A DNA stretch of 64,000 bases from Nitrosomonas communis (GTDB lineage: Bacteria > Pseudomonadota > Gammaproteobacteria > Burkholderiales > Nitrosomonadaceae), in the NCBI RefSeq assembly GCF_900114745.1, contig NZ_FOUB01000004.1, positions 62,001-126,000 of the forward strand, read 5' to 3'. Every line of letters starts with the position of its first letter. The first letter of the stretch is position 1. The translations under genes and the position numbers were made by a program. The notes under the pieces are model-generated. The model was not told the DNA's origin. It worked only from the letters and a program-made list of their open reading frames with translations, and made no database searches. This document shows, piece after piece, positions 26,966 to 35,625 of the stretch.

Positions 26966-28225
26966 TCACAGAACGCGAAACGCAAGTACGGCTACCAATG
27001 TAGGAGGTAGTGCAGCAATGAGGAGTCCCAGCGGGTGAATGGTTTCTTCCTCAAATTTTCCACGCAAAATAGCAATGCCAGCAGGGTTTGGGGCATTCGC
27101 GATGACGGTCAAGCCACCACCTGTTACTGCGCCGGCTACTAATGCTACTTTGAATTCCTGGCTTAAACCTTCGACTAATGACCCCAAGTAAGTGAGTGCC
27201 GCATTGTCGGTAATCGCGGTTAATGCTGTAGCGCCAAAGTATACGGCAGTATCATCCATATTCATCAAGATGGGTTGCAGCCACCATTGTTGCTGACCAC
27301 CGAGCACTACCAATCCACCCAGGAAGAAGGCTACCAATAATGCTTCACGTAAGATAAGCGGATTCTGGTGCCGTTGATAGGCCGTTGCGAATCCAAGGAA
27401 AAAGAGAAATAGTCCTATGAATACTGCAGGGTAGTGGGCAAATACGACGACTACTGTCAGAAACACCAAATGAACAAATATCATAGATATCGGAACCCTG
27501 GGTACATTGGTACTATCTTGCTGACCCATATGTTTGAGTTCATGCCGGAATAACAGCATGGCTGAGCCTGCATTGATAATCACTGCCAACGCAGCCTTCC
27601 AGCCAAAAGTAGAGATCATGAACCAAATATCCCAATTCCATTTGCCAGCCACCATCAATACTGGCGGAGCTGCAAAAGGTGTGAGTGTGCCGCCAATAGA
27701 GATATTTACGAATAATACACCGACTGTGACGTATTTTAGTTTAGTAGAGACTTCTTTACTGAACAGCGTATCACGCAGCATCAGCGCCGCCAGCGTCATT
27801 GCGGCGGGTTCAGTGATAAATGAACCCATCAGTGGCACGAAAGCTAACACCAAAAAATACATGGCCATACCCTGGTCCAATGGTAAGTAGCGTGCAGTCC
27901 ACCGTACGGCAGAAGCAGTGAAAGCAAGAATGGGACGCGTACCTGCAATCACCATGATGACGAATACAAATAACGGTTCAGTAAAGTCGCGTGAGTTGAG
28001 ATAGCTAGTGGCTTCCTGCTTGCCGCTTATGGCAAACATAAAAAGCATCAAAACCATTGCCCAGAAACCGAATACTACTTCGACTTCTCCCAGCAGATGC
28101 CAAATACCCGCATGACGCGGCTGGATATGGGCTAAATGCTCAAAATATTTTGTAGAAAAGGTATGAATCACTGCGAGTGCAAACAACACAGCGGCAATTA
28201 ATTGAATAGAAGTTGGATCACTCAT
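26966..28225 (-). CDS. Putative Na+/H+ antiporter (Na_H_antiport_3 type)
   Basis: A 419-residue polytopic membrane protein with about 11 hydrophobic segments. It resembles the putative Na+/H+ antiporter family PF07399: an N-terminal AVIHTFSTKYFEHLAH, AGTRPILAFTASAVRW, FITEPAAMTLAALML, NISIGGTLTPFAAPPVLMV, TAITDNAALTYLGSLV and GGGLTVIANAPNPAGIAIL. The paired TEPAAMT and TDNAALT motifs are like those of ion-transporter superfamily antiporters. It faces the USP/Mrp region, consistent with sodium or pH homeostasis, though activity is inferred. Confidence 0.82.
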   Translation of the reverse strand: MSDPTSIQLIAAVLFALAVIHTFSTKYFEHLAHIQPRHAGIWHLLGEVEVVFGFWAMVLMLFMFAISGKQEATSYLNSRDFTEPLFVFVIMVIAGTRPILAFTASAVRWTARYLPLDQGMAMYFLVLAFVPLMGSFITEPAAMTLAALMLRDTLFSKEVSTKLKYVTVGVLFVNISIGGTLTPFAAPPVLMVAGKWNWDIWFMISTFGWKAALAVIINAGSAMLLFRHELKHMGQQDSTNVPRVPISMIFVHLVFLTVVVVFAHYPAVFIGLFLFFLGFATAYQRHQNPLILREALLVAFFLGGLVVLGGQQQWWLQPILMNMDDTAVYFGATALTAITDNAALTYLGSLVEGLSQEFKVALVAGAVTGGGLTVIANAPNPAGIAILRGKFEEETIHPLGLLIAALPPTLVAVLAFRVL

Positions 28226-28438
28226 GCGATAACGTGTGTAGGTATCAATTGATGAAGCATAAAAATACAGTATTGTGAAGGTAATTCGAGAAATTTCACC
28301 CGCTATAATTTTTCAGAATTTGAAAGATGATCAAAACCATCTGAGTTTTATCGGAGAAAAATAAGCTTCGGTAGTGTTAGTTGAATTATATACTCAAACT
28401 TGAATGGTATTGCTGAAATAGGATTAATAGCTAATTTA

Positions 28439-28541
28439 ATTCCATTTCTAAATTAAAAGTGACTTTGTCGGCTTCACCTTGCCGTATTATTTATACTGTC
28501 TGCTGTTCGCCTTCGCGCCATTTTTGATTTGGAAATGGAAT
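28439..28541 (+). repeat. Dispersed palindromic element, copy 7 (orientation A)
   Basis: ATTCCATTTCTAAATTAAA at the left and TTTGATTTGGAAATGGAAT at the right, interior as copy 1. The IS982-derived element starts at the next base. Confidence 0.93.
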
Positions 28542-28854
28542 AACGTGAATTCAATATAAGGATCACGGCAACATAGCGGGAAGAGCTGGAAGGAGACTGA
28601 TATTAAGTAAGAATTTCTTGTCGCAGGCGGCGTTCCTCGTCGCGACGCCGTTTCAGCGATAATTCCAACAAGCGCTGCTCTCATCACGTCTCAAAACCTT
28701 TGCAAAAGTCTTCAATCGCACAAAAAATTATTATTATAATCTTCATCGGAATCTGATTCCTCTCATCTCTAATGATGAAACTCTTTTCCACAATCCTTTC
28801 ACCATAGAGAATTTAGGTTCCTTTTACAGTTTCTTTTATGCCGACTCACGCTAC
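28542..28854 (+). mobile_element. Internally deleted IS982-derived element, copy a
   Basis: About 313 bp beginning AACGTGAATTCAATATAAGG and ending TTATGCCGACTCACG, an imperfect inverted repeat. Between the ends it keeps the extreme C-terminal transposase end (compare GGAAGAGCTGGAAGGAG) joined to the N-terminal end (minus-strand CAIEDFCKGFET), with the core lost. It matches 35729-36015 in the opposite orientation. Confidence 0.7.
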
Positions 28855-28999
28855 ATTAAGAAACTTAGTGTGAAGTAAAAAAACTAACGGTATATGAGGC
28901 TAATAGTTAAACCCTTTGTAATTACAAATACTTGATGCTTCATTACTTAAATTGGTGTTACTGGTTAGCTATGATAGCTATTTTTAAGGAATTAATTTT
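28855..28999. other. Upstream region of the USP gene
   Basis: Short intergenic stretch with AAGGAATT just upstream of the ATG at 29000. No other signal is identified. Confidence 0.4.
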
Positions 29000-29865
29000 A
29001 TGGAAGATAATTCTGTTGATCATAACCTACTGCTTGCTACCGATCTTAGCTGTCGATGTGATCGTGCATTGGACCGTGCTGCGCAATTAGCTAGAGCCTG
29101 GGAAGCTAAATTACTAGTGGTGCATGCAATTGATCCTGATTATGCTGCTCGCTATGCGAAGATTACGCAAGAGCTACCTTCGTGGCGCCGTCCAGAGGAT
29201 TACCGGACAATTGCATCACGTCGATTAAATAGGGATTTAGAGGCAGATAACATTGACGCTGAGATATACATGGCTGAAGGTGTGCCCCACAAAATCATTC
29301 TTGAAGCTGCACTCAGAGAAAATAGCAATTTAGTTATCACTGGCGTAGGACGCGATGAGCCTCTCGCCCGTACTCAATTTGGAAGCGCCCTAGATGAGTT
29401 ACTGCAAGAGTTATCGATTCCATTATTGATTGTGCGCCGCCGTGTTCGAGGGCCGTATCGGCATGTGGTAATGCAACAGATTTCTCGCCAGCTTCGCGAC
29501 CTGCTCTTGAGATTGCGGTGCGCTGGTTTAGTGATACACAACTAACGCTTTTCCACACCTATGAGGGTGCTAGTTTGGGAGGGGACGCATTAGTAAATGA
29601 GAAGCGGAAAATTACCGCCAGCAGTCAGTGTGACAGCTTCCTTGCTGAAATGGCATTAGAACCATCAGTTATAAATCGTCTTCATCGTGTAATTGAAAAA
29701 GGATACCCGGAAGTATTGCTGTGCGATTATGTACGCCATGAGGAAGTTGATCTTGTGGTGCTCGGTACACAAGGTCGCAAAGGATTGCTTAAAGCCATGA
29801 TTGGAAGTACAGCTAAAAACCTATTACATTTACTGGAGTGTGATACCATGGTTGTGCGAGATTAG
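29000..29865 (+). pseudogene. Tandem universal stress protein, one frameshift
   Basis: Two UspA domains are encoded in two frames. The first (MEDNSVDHNLLLATDLSCRC to PLLIVRRRVRGPYRH) has the ATP-site motif GVGRDEPLARTQFGSALDE. The second continues in another frame from about 29475 (ATDFSPASRPALEIAVRWF), followed by FHTYEGAS and LGTQGRKGLLKAMIGSTAKN, ending VVRD. A single one- or two-base indel at about 29465-29480 would restore a roughly 288-residue double-USP protein. Both halves otherwise look well conserved, so the break is recent, an assembly error, or possibly tolerated by a second start at 29518. Confidence 0.8.
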
Positions 29866-30306
29866 TAGTTTTCTATTGTAAATACTTGCATGATTTTATA
29901 AAAGAAGAGTTTTCTCACCAACGCTATAGCCTGTTAAAAGAAGAAGTTGCATAAGTAGAATTCAATAAAACCTATTGCAAATTTATAGAAAATATAGAAG
30001 AGCAATTGATGCAGAATTTCTATATACGACTCTATCAGAAATTGATTTCTCCGTTTTAGAGAATGATCAGGCAATTCTGCAATGCATAAACAAGCTGCGG
30101 TGTTCTTGGCTTGCTTGCTTTTACTCAGAAAGGCAGTTTATGAATGATCTCTTCCTGGCTTGTACTCATCCTGGAAGAAAATATATTCAAGGGCAGGTGA
30201 AGCTATGGGAAGCAATGTTATCTATTACTCGATAATACTCTCGTATATGAATTGGGCGGTATCCGGCTGATCTGTTAAAGCTGTTCAATTCTCTTGAGGT
30301 AAGAAT
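29866..30306. other. Gap before the mrp operon; possible small ORF
   Basis: A frame at 29975-30235 (86 codons, TTG start) encodes a charged peptide with no recognisable domain. I consider it unproven. The mrp promoter should lie in the last 70 bp. Confidence 0.3.
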
Positions 30307-30795
30307 ATGATTTCGCTCTTGCGGACTACTCTTTATAGATCAATGTTTTTTACCGCTGTCTGGTGGATTTTGATAGAAGGTAAGACAGACAGTTGGTTTG
30401 TGGGTTTGATCAGTATTTCGTTGGCCTTGGTGACTAGCTTCATTTTACTGCCGCCGAATCAATTTAGGTTCTCCTTCACAGGCTTTGCCCACTTTTTAAT
30501 CTATTTCTTTGGATTATCGCTGAAAGGCGGTATTGCTGTAGCCTGTATGGCTATACGCCCGAATCCTGATCTTCATCCCAACATATTTACCATTACTCCA
30601 CGTTTACCAGAGGGTTTGGGGCGAGCGATTCTAACTAATACCTTAAATTTGCTACCAGGCACATTGAGTGTAGATCTCACTTTAAGCAGTTTATATATAC
30701 ATGTGCTGGATGAGCGGCAATCTATAGAAACAGAAGTACGAAGTATTGAAGAAAAGATTGCACACATGCTGCGCTTGGAACTGAAAAAATCATGA
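30307..30795 (+). CDS. mrpE: Mrp-type cation/proton antiporter subunit E
   Basis: MnhE/MrpE-family membrane subunit of a multisubunit Na+(K+)/H+ antiporter. The 162-residue protein has two or three N-terminal membrane segments and the family blocks YFFGLSLKGGIAVACMAIRP, then LPEGLGRAILTNTLNLLPG and TLSVDLTLSSLYIHVLDE. AGGTAAG precedes the ATG. It opens a tight operon of seven genes; its stop overlaps mrpF by 4 bp. Confidence 0.9.
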   Translation: MISLLRTTLYRSMFFTAVWWILIEGKTDSWFVGLISISLALVTSFILLPPNQFRFSFTGFAHFLIYFFGLSLKGGIAVACMAIRPNPDLHPNIFTITPRLPEGLGRAILTNTLNLLPGTLSVDLTLSSLYIHVLDERQSIETEVRSIEEKIAHMLRLELKKS

Positions 30796-31070
30796 ATAGT
30801 CTTAATCAACTCTTGGCGGTATTTATACTTGTCAATTTATCAATTGCTTTAGTGCGGGTAACACGTGGACCTACAACTGCGGATCGTCTCTTGGCAGCTT
30901 TACTGTTCAGTACGTCCGGCGTGGCGATATTGTTATTATTAGCCTATATTGAAGAGGCACTGATACTTTTAGATGTTGCCTTAATATTTTCTCTGCTCGC
31001 AGTCATCTCTGGCGTGGTCTTTGCCCAGCGTGCTTGGCGAACAAAAGAGGAAAAAAATGAGCATTCTTGA
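30792..31070 (+). CDS. mrpF: Mrp-type antiporter subunit F
   Basis: A 92-residue MrpF-like protein with three membrane segments. Landmarks: LVNLSIALVRVTRGPTTADR, the conserved RGPT-x-ADR block after the first helix, then LLLLAYIEEALILLDVALIF. It begins in an ATGA overlap with mrpE and ends 14 bp inside mrpG, so the subunits are translationally coupled. Confidence 0.9.
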   Translation: MNSLNQLLAVFILVNLSIALVRVTRGPTTADRLLAALLFSTSGVAILLLLAYIEEALILLDVALIFSLLAVISGVVFAQRAWRTKEEKNEHS

Positions 31071-31371
31071 ATTATGCAGTATTGTTTTTTTAGTGGTGGG
31101 GGCTATTTTTTTCTTGGCAGGCACAATAGGATTGCTGCGCTTTCCTGACGTCTATACGCGATTGCATGCCTTAGCCAAAGTGGATAATCTGGGACTGGGC
31201 TTTACCAGTATCGGCTTAGTATTTCAAGCACCAGAACTAGTAATTGCCTTGAAGATTATTCTAATCTGGTTACTAGCCTTGGTTGCGAGCTCCACTCTAA
31301 GTTTCTTAATTGCCAGACGTGCGATGAAGAGAGGAATCATTCCATGGAGAGCGAAGGAGCATACAATTTGA
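31057..31371 (+). CDS. mrpG: Mrp-type antiporter subunit G
   Basis: MrpG/MnhG family, about 104 residues, three membrane segments. The diagnostic motif is GTIGLLRFPDVYTRLHALAK. I choose ATG 31057 (MSILELCSIV) over an upstream in-frame start at 31021 that would overlap mrpF by 50 bp; an AGAGGAAAA stretch precedes it. Its end overlaps the next subunit by 28 bp. Confidence 0.9.
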   Translation: MSILELCSIVFLVVGAIFFLAGTIGLLRFPDVYTRLHALAKVDNLGLGFTSIGLVFQAPELVIALKIILIWLLALVASSTLSFLIARRAMKRGIIPWRAKEHTI

Positions 31372-31610
31372 GCAGCTTGATTCTGGATATGTTATTGGCT
31401 ACGGTTTTATTTTGGATTGCTTTAAAATCACTGATTACTCCAGATTTATTTCATGCAGTAGTGTTATTCATGATTTTTGGCTTACTTATGGCATTGACTT
31501 GGGTTCGACTTGATGCTCCAGATATCGCGTTAGCTGAAGCTGCAATTGGTGCTGGCCTTACTGGGGCACTGTTGCTGGATACAATAGGATATTTACGCAG
31601 AAGCCATTAA
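31344..31610 (+). CDS. Mrp/Mbh antiporter small subunit (DUF4040, MbhD-like)
   Basis: The 88-residue three-helix protein has the pattern LITPDLFHAVVLFMIFGLLM and TWVRLDAPDIALAEAAIGAG. This corresponds to the region fused to the C-terminus of the large MrpA in canonical Bacillus-type operons and to the free MbhD-like subunit in other antiporters. Here it is a separate gene, 4 bp before mrpB, and no long MrpA is present in the operon. Confidence 0.85.
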   Translation: MESEGAYNLSSLILDMLLATVLFWIALKSLITPDLFHAVVLFMIFGLLMALTWVRLDAPDIALAEAAIGAGLTGALLLDTIGYLRRSH

Positions 31611-31614
31611 AGCT

Positions 31615-32325
31615 ATGTCGATGAAGAGCTTGCTTAATGCTGTAGTTATATTTTTTTCTGCCACTTTGGGTTTAACGCTGATTTGGGCTATCTTAGAATT
31701 GCCGGTTTCAAATCACATTCATTTATCCGAGCAGGTACTGATACAACTTGATGCTTCGGGTGTAAGACATCCAACAACGGCGGTGTTACTCAATTTTCGT
31801 GGTTTTGATACGCTACTGGAAGTAATGGTATTGCTATTAGCTTTGCTAGGGGTCCTAGATCAAACAAAAAAACGTAAACCAAAAAATTTAAGTATAAGCA
31901 TTCGCTTAAACCAGCCCTACTTGCAAGCTCTGTTGTGGTCAGCACGTGTGCTTGTGCCGATGATGGTTCTGGTGGCAGGTTACCTGCTAGGGGTAGGGGG
32001 ATATCAACCAGGTGGCGCATTCCAAGCGGCTGCTGTTCTTGCTGCAGCAGGTGTATTGCTTAATTTGTCTGGCTTATTACCCACCTGGAGAGAGCCGTCC
32101 TGGAGTCTCCGCCTAGGATTTATCTTCGGTTTGCTGTTGTTTTTGCTAATCACTGCAATGACATTGTTTCTATCACCTGGTTTGCTACTGCAATATCCAA
32201 TCACTTTGGCCGGTATATTTATATTGATAATTGAGGCGGGACTTACCTTATCTCTTGGTCTCATTCTGGCGGGATTCTTTTTATTACTATCTGATGAAGT
32301 AAATAATAAGAAGGCTGATGAATGA
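31615..32325 (+). CDS. mrpB: Mrp-type antiporter subunit B
   Basis: The 236-residue protein has an N-terminal MbhE-like half and a C-terminal MnhB domain: TTAVLLNFRGFDTLLEVMVL near residue 50, then LVAGYLLGVGGYQPGGAFQA (the G-x-x-x-PGGGFQ-like motif) and several membrane helices. So the free subunit before it plus this protein together cover MrpA-C and MrpB. Its TGA overlaps the mrpC ATG (ATGA). Confidence 0.88.
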   Translation: MSMKSLLNAVVIFFSATLGLTLIWAILELPVSNHIHLSEQVLIQLDASGVRHPTTAVLLNFRGFDTLLEVMVLLLALLGVLDQTKKRKPKNLSISIRLNQPYLQALLWSARVLVPMMVLVAGYLLGVGGYQPGGAFQAAAVLAAAGVLLNLSGLLPTWREPSWSLRLGFIFGLLLFLLITAMTLFLSPGLLLQYPITLAGIFILIIEAGLTLSLGLILAGFFLLLSDEVNNKKADE

Positions 32326-32687
32326 CAGGTGCACTTATTTATGCCTGTGTCGGCGCTGCATTGTTTGTTTGTGGTGTGGCAGGATTAATTCTGCTGCCTC
32401 ATCTGCTACGCAAAATATTAGCTTTTAATATCATGGGTAGTGGTGTATTTCTTATGCTGGTGGGTTTAGGACAGCACGATAATATACCTGATCCAATACC
32501 ACAGGCCATGGTTCTCACTGGAATTGTTGTGGCTGTTGCTGCTACGGCTTTGGCTTTAGCCTTCGTTCGGCGATTATTGTATCTTACCAGCAAGGCGCAA
32601 TTTGTAGCGAATTCGAAAAGCTTAGATCAAACCGAGGAAAAACTCATAACGAGGGAAAGAAATAAAGAAGGAGACGCATCCAAGTGA
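32322..32687 (+). CDS. mrpC: Mrp-type antiporter subunit C (NuoK-like)
   Basis: The 121-residue three-helix protein is homologous to complex I subunit NuoK. Typical blocks: GLILLPHLLRKILAFNIMGS, GVFLMLVGLG and DPIPQAMVLTGIVVAVAATA. The DPxPQA-LVLTAIVI-type motif is characteristic of MrpC. It overlaps mrpB and mrpD by 4 bp each. Confidence 0.92.
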   Translation: MTGALIYACVGAALFVCGVAGLILLPHLLRKILAFNIMGSGVFLMLVGLGQHDNIPDPIPQAMVLTGIVVAVAATALALAFVRRLLYLTSKAQFVANSKSLDQTEEKLITRERNKEGDASK

Positions 32688-34126
32688 GCGATCCTATACC
32701 TTGGTTGATTTTGCTGCCTTTACTATGGGGATTGCTATCTTTTCTGCTAGGTGTGGGGCGGGGAGGTCGATTAGCGATCGTATGTTTGGTAATTCAGCTA
32801 GCTTTGGTAGCATTATTGGTAGGGCAGGTTGTCGCGGAAAAGGATCGGTATTATGCCGTGGGTGGTTGGAGCGCTCCTCTGGGAATTGATTTGCACGTGG
32901 ATGGTCTGGCTAGTGTAATGTTATTACTTACCCATGTGGTGATCTTGCCGCTAGGAATTTATGCGCGTTCCTATTTTTCTCATAATGTTGAGGGTGTCGG
33001 TTATTTTTGGCCAATGCTCGGTTTACTGTTAGCAGCTCTGAATACGCTATTCATGTCTGCTGATATATTCAATATATATGTTACTCTAGAATTATTAGGC
33101 TTGGCAGCAGTTGGACTAGTAGGAACGGCAGGGAATACAAGGTCGATATTGGCGGCCATACGCTACCTGCTGGTTACTCTGCTTGGTTCAGGTGTTTATT
33201 TGGCTGGTGTTGCGCTGATTTATGGAAGTTATGGCAGTGTAGCATTAGCTGTGCTAGAGCCATTAATTGAAAATGAAGTTTCTGTTGCAGTATTCCTCGC
33301 AGCTATATTGATGCTGGTCGGATTATTGCTTAAAACAGCTTTATTCCCTTTTCATTTCTGGTTACCATCAGCTCATGGTGGGGCGCCGACACCAGTATCA
33401 GCCTTGCTTTCGGCATTAGTTATTAAAGCTTCTTTTTATCTTATCCTGCGCATGTGGCTTGGCTTGTATGCTCCATTGGCGACCATACAAGCAGCTCAAC
33501 TGCTGGGAGGGCTGGGTGCGGTGGCCATACTGTGGGGATCAATTATGGCATTTAACCAAACACGACTGAAGATGTTGGCAGCTTATTCTACTGTAGCTCA
33601 GATTGGCTATTTTTTCTTACTTTTTCCTTTGATTACTGAGGTTGGCTCAGAAGCGGCCGAAATTGCAATGCAAGGCGGTGTGATTCAGCTTGTGGCGCAC
33701 GCTTTAGCCAAGGCAGCAATGTTTGCCGCTGCTGGTGTAATGATACTATCGATGGGCAAGGATGACATAGCACTGCTAAGCGGAATTTCCAGCCGTTTAC
33801 CACTTACCTTGTTTACTTTTGCTTTAGCAGGAGTAACTCTGATGGGGTTACCCCCTACCGGGGGTTTTATAGCTAAGTGGTTGCTGATTAGCAGTGCTGT
33901 GAGTAGTGGTCAATGGGGCTGGGTAGTCGTGATGATTCTGGGAGGATTGCTGAGTGCAGGGTATGTATTTAAAGTGTTGCGTCAGGCTTTGTTGCCAGCA
34001 GCAGCGGAGATGAAATTCAGACCTGTAAACCCTTCTCTGGAATGGCCTGCTTTTTTGCTTACTTTTATTAGCTTGTCGTTGAGTTTTGCATCTAATAATG
34101 TTTTAAATATATTGGGGGCGGGTTGA
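32684..34126 (+). CDS. mrpD: Mrp-type antiporter subunit D (NuoN/L/M-like)
   Basis: The 480-residue membrane protein has the proton-antiporter fold of complex I large subunits, about 14 helices. Landmarks: FNIYVTLELLGLAAVGLVG (the conserved TM5 Glu), LLLKTALFPFHFWLPSAHGG followed by APTPVSALLSALVIKAS (TM7-8 with the catalytic Lys), and MLAAYSTVAQIGYF. It starts at GTG 32684. A second antiporter-like subunit follows with a 4-bp overlap. Confidence 0.93.
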   Translation: MSDPIPWLILLPLLWGLLSFLLGVGRGGRLAIVCLVIQLALVALLVGQVVAEKDRYYAVGGWSAPLGIDLHVDGLASVMLLLTHVVILPLGIYARSYFSHNVEGVGYFWPMLGLLLAALNTLFMSADIFNIYVTLELLGLAAVGLVGTAGNTRSILAAIRYLLVTLLGSGVYLAGVALIYGSYGSVALAVLEPLIENEVSVAVFLAAILMLVGLLLKTALFPFHFWLPSAHGGAPTPVSALLSALVIKASFYLILRMWLGLYAPLATIQAAQLLGGLGAVAILWGSIMAFNQTRLKMLAAYSTVAQIGYFFLLFPLITEVGSEAAEIAMQGGVIQLVAHALAKAAMFAAAGVMILSMGKDDIALLSGISSRLPLTLFTFALAGVTLMGLPPTGGFIAKWLLISSAVSSGQWGWVVVMILGGLLSAGYVFKVLRQALLPAAAEMKFRPVNPSLEWPAFLLTFISLSLSFASNNVLNILGAG

Positions 34127-35625
34127 GCGTCAACGAGAGTCTACTTTTGCTCGTTCTGGCCAGTTCTCTGGTGCCAGGAGTGATCATTTTCTTTCTGCCA
34201 GAGTCACGCATTCGCTTGCGCACCCTATTAAATCTGACGGGAGCAATTCTCAAGCTGCTGCTGATAGGATACATGCTATGGGGCATTCAGCATGGCCAGA
34301 TCTACATTTTGCGTTACAATTTATTACTTAATCTGGAGCTAGTACTAAAGGTAGATGCACTAGCTGCACTATTTGCCACCTTGTCAGCAGCATTATGGCT
34401 CTTGACGACCCTTTATGCTGTTGGTTATTTAGAACGCTCGCCTCATCGTAGCCGTTTTTTTGGTTTCTTCAGTCTTTGTGTTACCGCTACTGTGGGTGTG
34501 GCAATGGCGGGTAATCTGTTTACTTTCTTCATTTTCTATGAACTGCTGACGCTATCCACATATCCTCTGGTGGTGCACCGAGGTACAGAAGCAGCTATTC
34601 GCGCTGGAAATATCTATCTGATCTATACACTTTCTGGTGGGGCAGTATTGCTGGTAGCTATAATCTGGTTGTACAGTTTGCTGGGCCAATTTGAGTTTAT
34701 TTATGGTGGTGTAGTAGCCGTATTGGATTCAAAATATTCACCTCAGTTACAGATAATTTTTCTGTTACTTATTATTGGATTGGGTGTAAAGGCTGCCCTG
34801 GTGCCGTTACATGGCTGGCTGCCGCAAGCGATGGTGGCGCCAGCACCAGTATCAGCTTTGCTTCATGCAGTGGCAGTCGTGAAAGCAGGAGCTTTTGGCA
34901 TCATACGAATTGTATATGAAGTTTATGGTGTGGAATACTTGCAAAGCATGAATTTGCTCATACCACTTGCTATAGCGGCTTCGATTACCATTATCTGGGG
35001 ATCGCTGCGTGCTCTTTGGCAGAGCGATCTAAAACGACGGCTTGCTTATTCAACTGTTAGCCAAGTCTCGTATATTATTCTTGGAGTGAGTTTATTTAGC
35101 CCAGTAAGTACTATTGGCGGAATTGTTCATCTTGTTCATCAAGGCATCATGAAAATTACCCTCTTTTTCTGCGCTGGTAATTATGCTGAGACTTTAGGTA
35201 TCCATAAAATAAGCGAGATGAATGGGGTGGGATGGCGCATGCCATGGACGTCAATAGCTTTTTGCATAGCTGCACTTGGTATGATTGGGGCACCATTGAC
35301 AGCGGGCTATATTAGTAAACTCTATCTCAACCAGGGTGCAGAGATAGCAGATCAGATGTGGGCAAGCGGGGTGTTAACTGTTTCGAGCCTCTTTAATGCA
35401 ACTTATTTTTTGCCAATCATGTATCGATTCTGGTTTAAAACTCAGCCTCAAACTTGGGTACAAGAACGTATTTATGCCAGGGGGCGATGGGAAACTCATG
35501 GGCTCTTACTGATACCGCCTCTTGTTTCTGCTGCTGCAACTTTAGTAGCGGGCATATTTGCGGATACCGACTGGAGCCCATTATACTGGGTAAAACTGAT
35601 TGTTAAACGCGAATACTTGCTTTAA
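34123..35625 (+). CDS. Second large antiporter-like subunit (MrpD/MbhH/NuoL-type)
   Basis: The 500-residue membrane protein is a paralogue of the preceding subunit. It contains FTFFIFYELLTLSTYPLVVH (TM5 Glu), GVKAALVPLHGWLPQAMVAP followed by APVSALLHAVAVVKAGAFGI, and RRLAYSTVSQVSYIILGVSL. Canonical MrpA also has such a module at its N-terminus, so this gene probably substitutes for that half. It starts at TTG 34123 over the mrpD stop and is the last gene; a 660-bp gap with an IS982 derivative follows. Confidence 0.9.
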   Translation: MSVNESLLLLVLASSLVPGVIIFFLPESRIRLRTLLNLTGAILKLLLIGYMLWGIQHGQIYILRYNLLLNLELVLKVDALAALFATLSAALWLLTTLYAVGYLERSPHRSRFFGFFSLCVTATVGVAMAGNLFTFFIFYELLTLSTYPLVVHRGTEAAIRAGNIYLIYTLSGGAVLLVAIIWLYSLLGQFEFIYGGVVAVLDSKYSPQLQIIFLLLIIGLGVKAALVPLHGWLPQAMVAPAPVSALLHAVAVVKAGAFGIIRIVYEVYGVEYLQSMNLLIPLAIAASITIIWGSLRALWQSDLKRRLAYSTVSQVSYIILGVSLFSPVSTIGGIVHLVHQGIMKITLFFCAGNYAETLGIHKISEMNGVGWRMPWTSIAFCIAALGMIGAPLTAGYISKLYLNQGAEIADQMWASGVLTVSSLFNATYFLPIMYRFWFKTQPQTWVQERIYARGRWETHGLLLIPPLVSAAATLVAGIFADTDWSPLYWVKLIVKREYLL

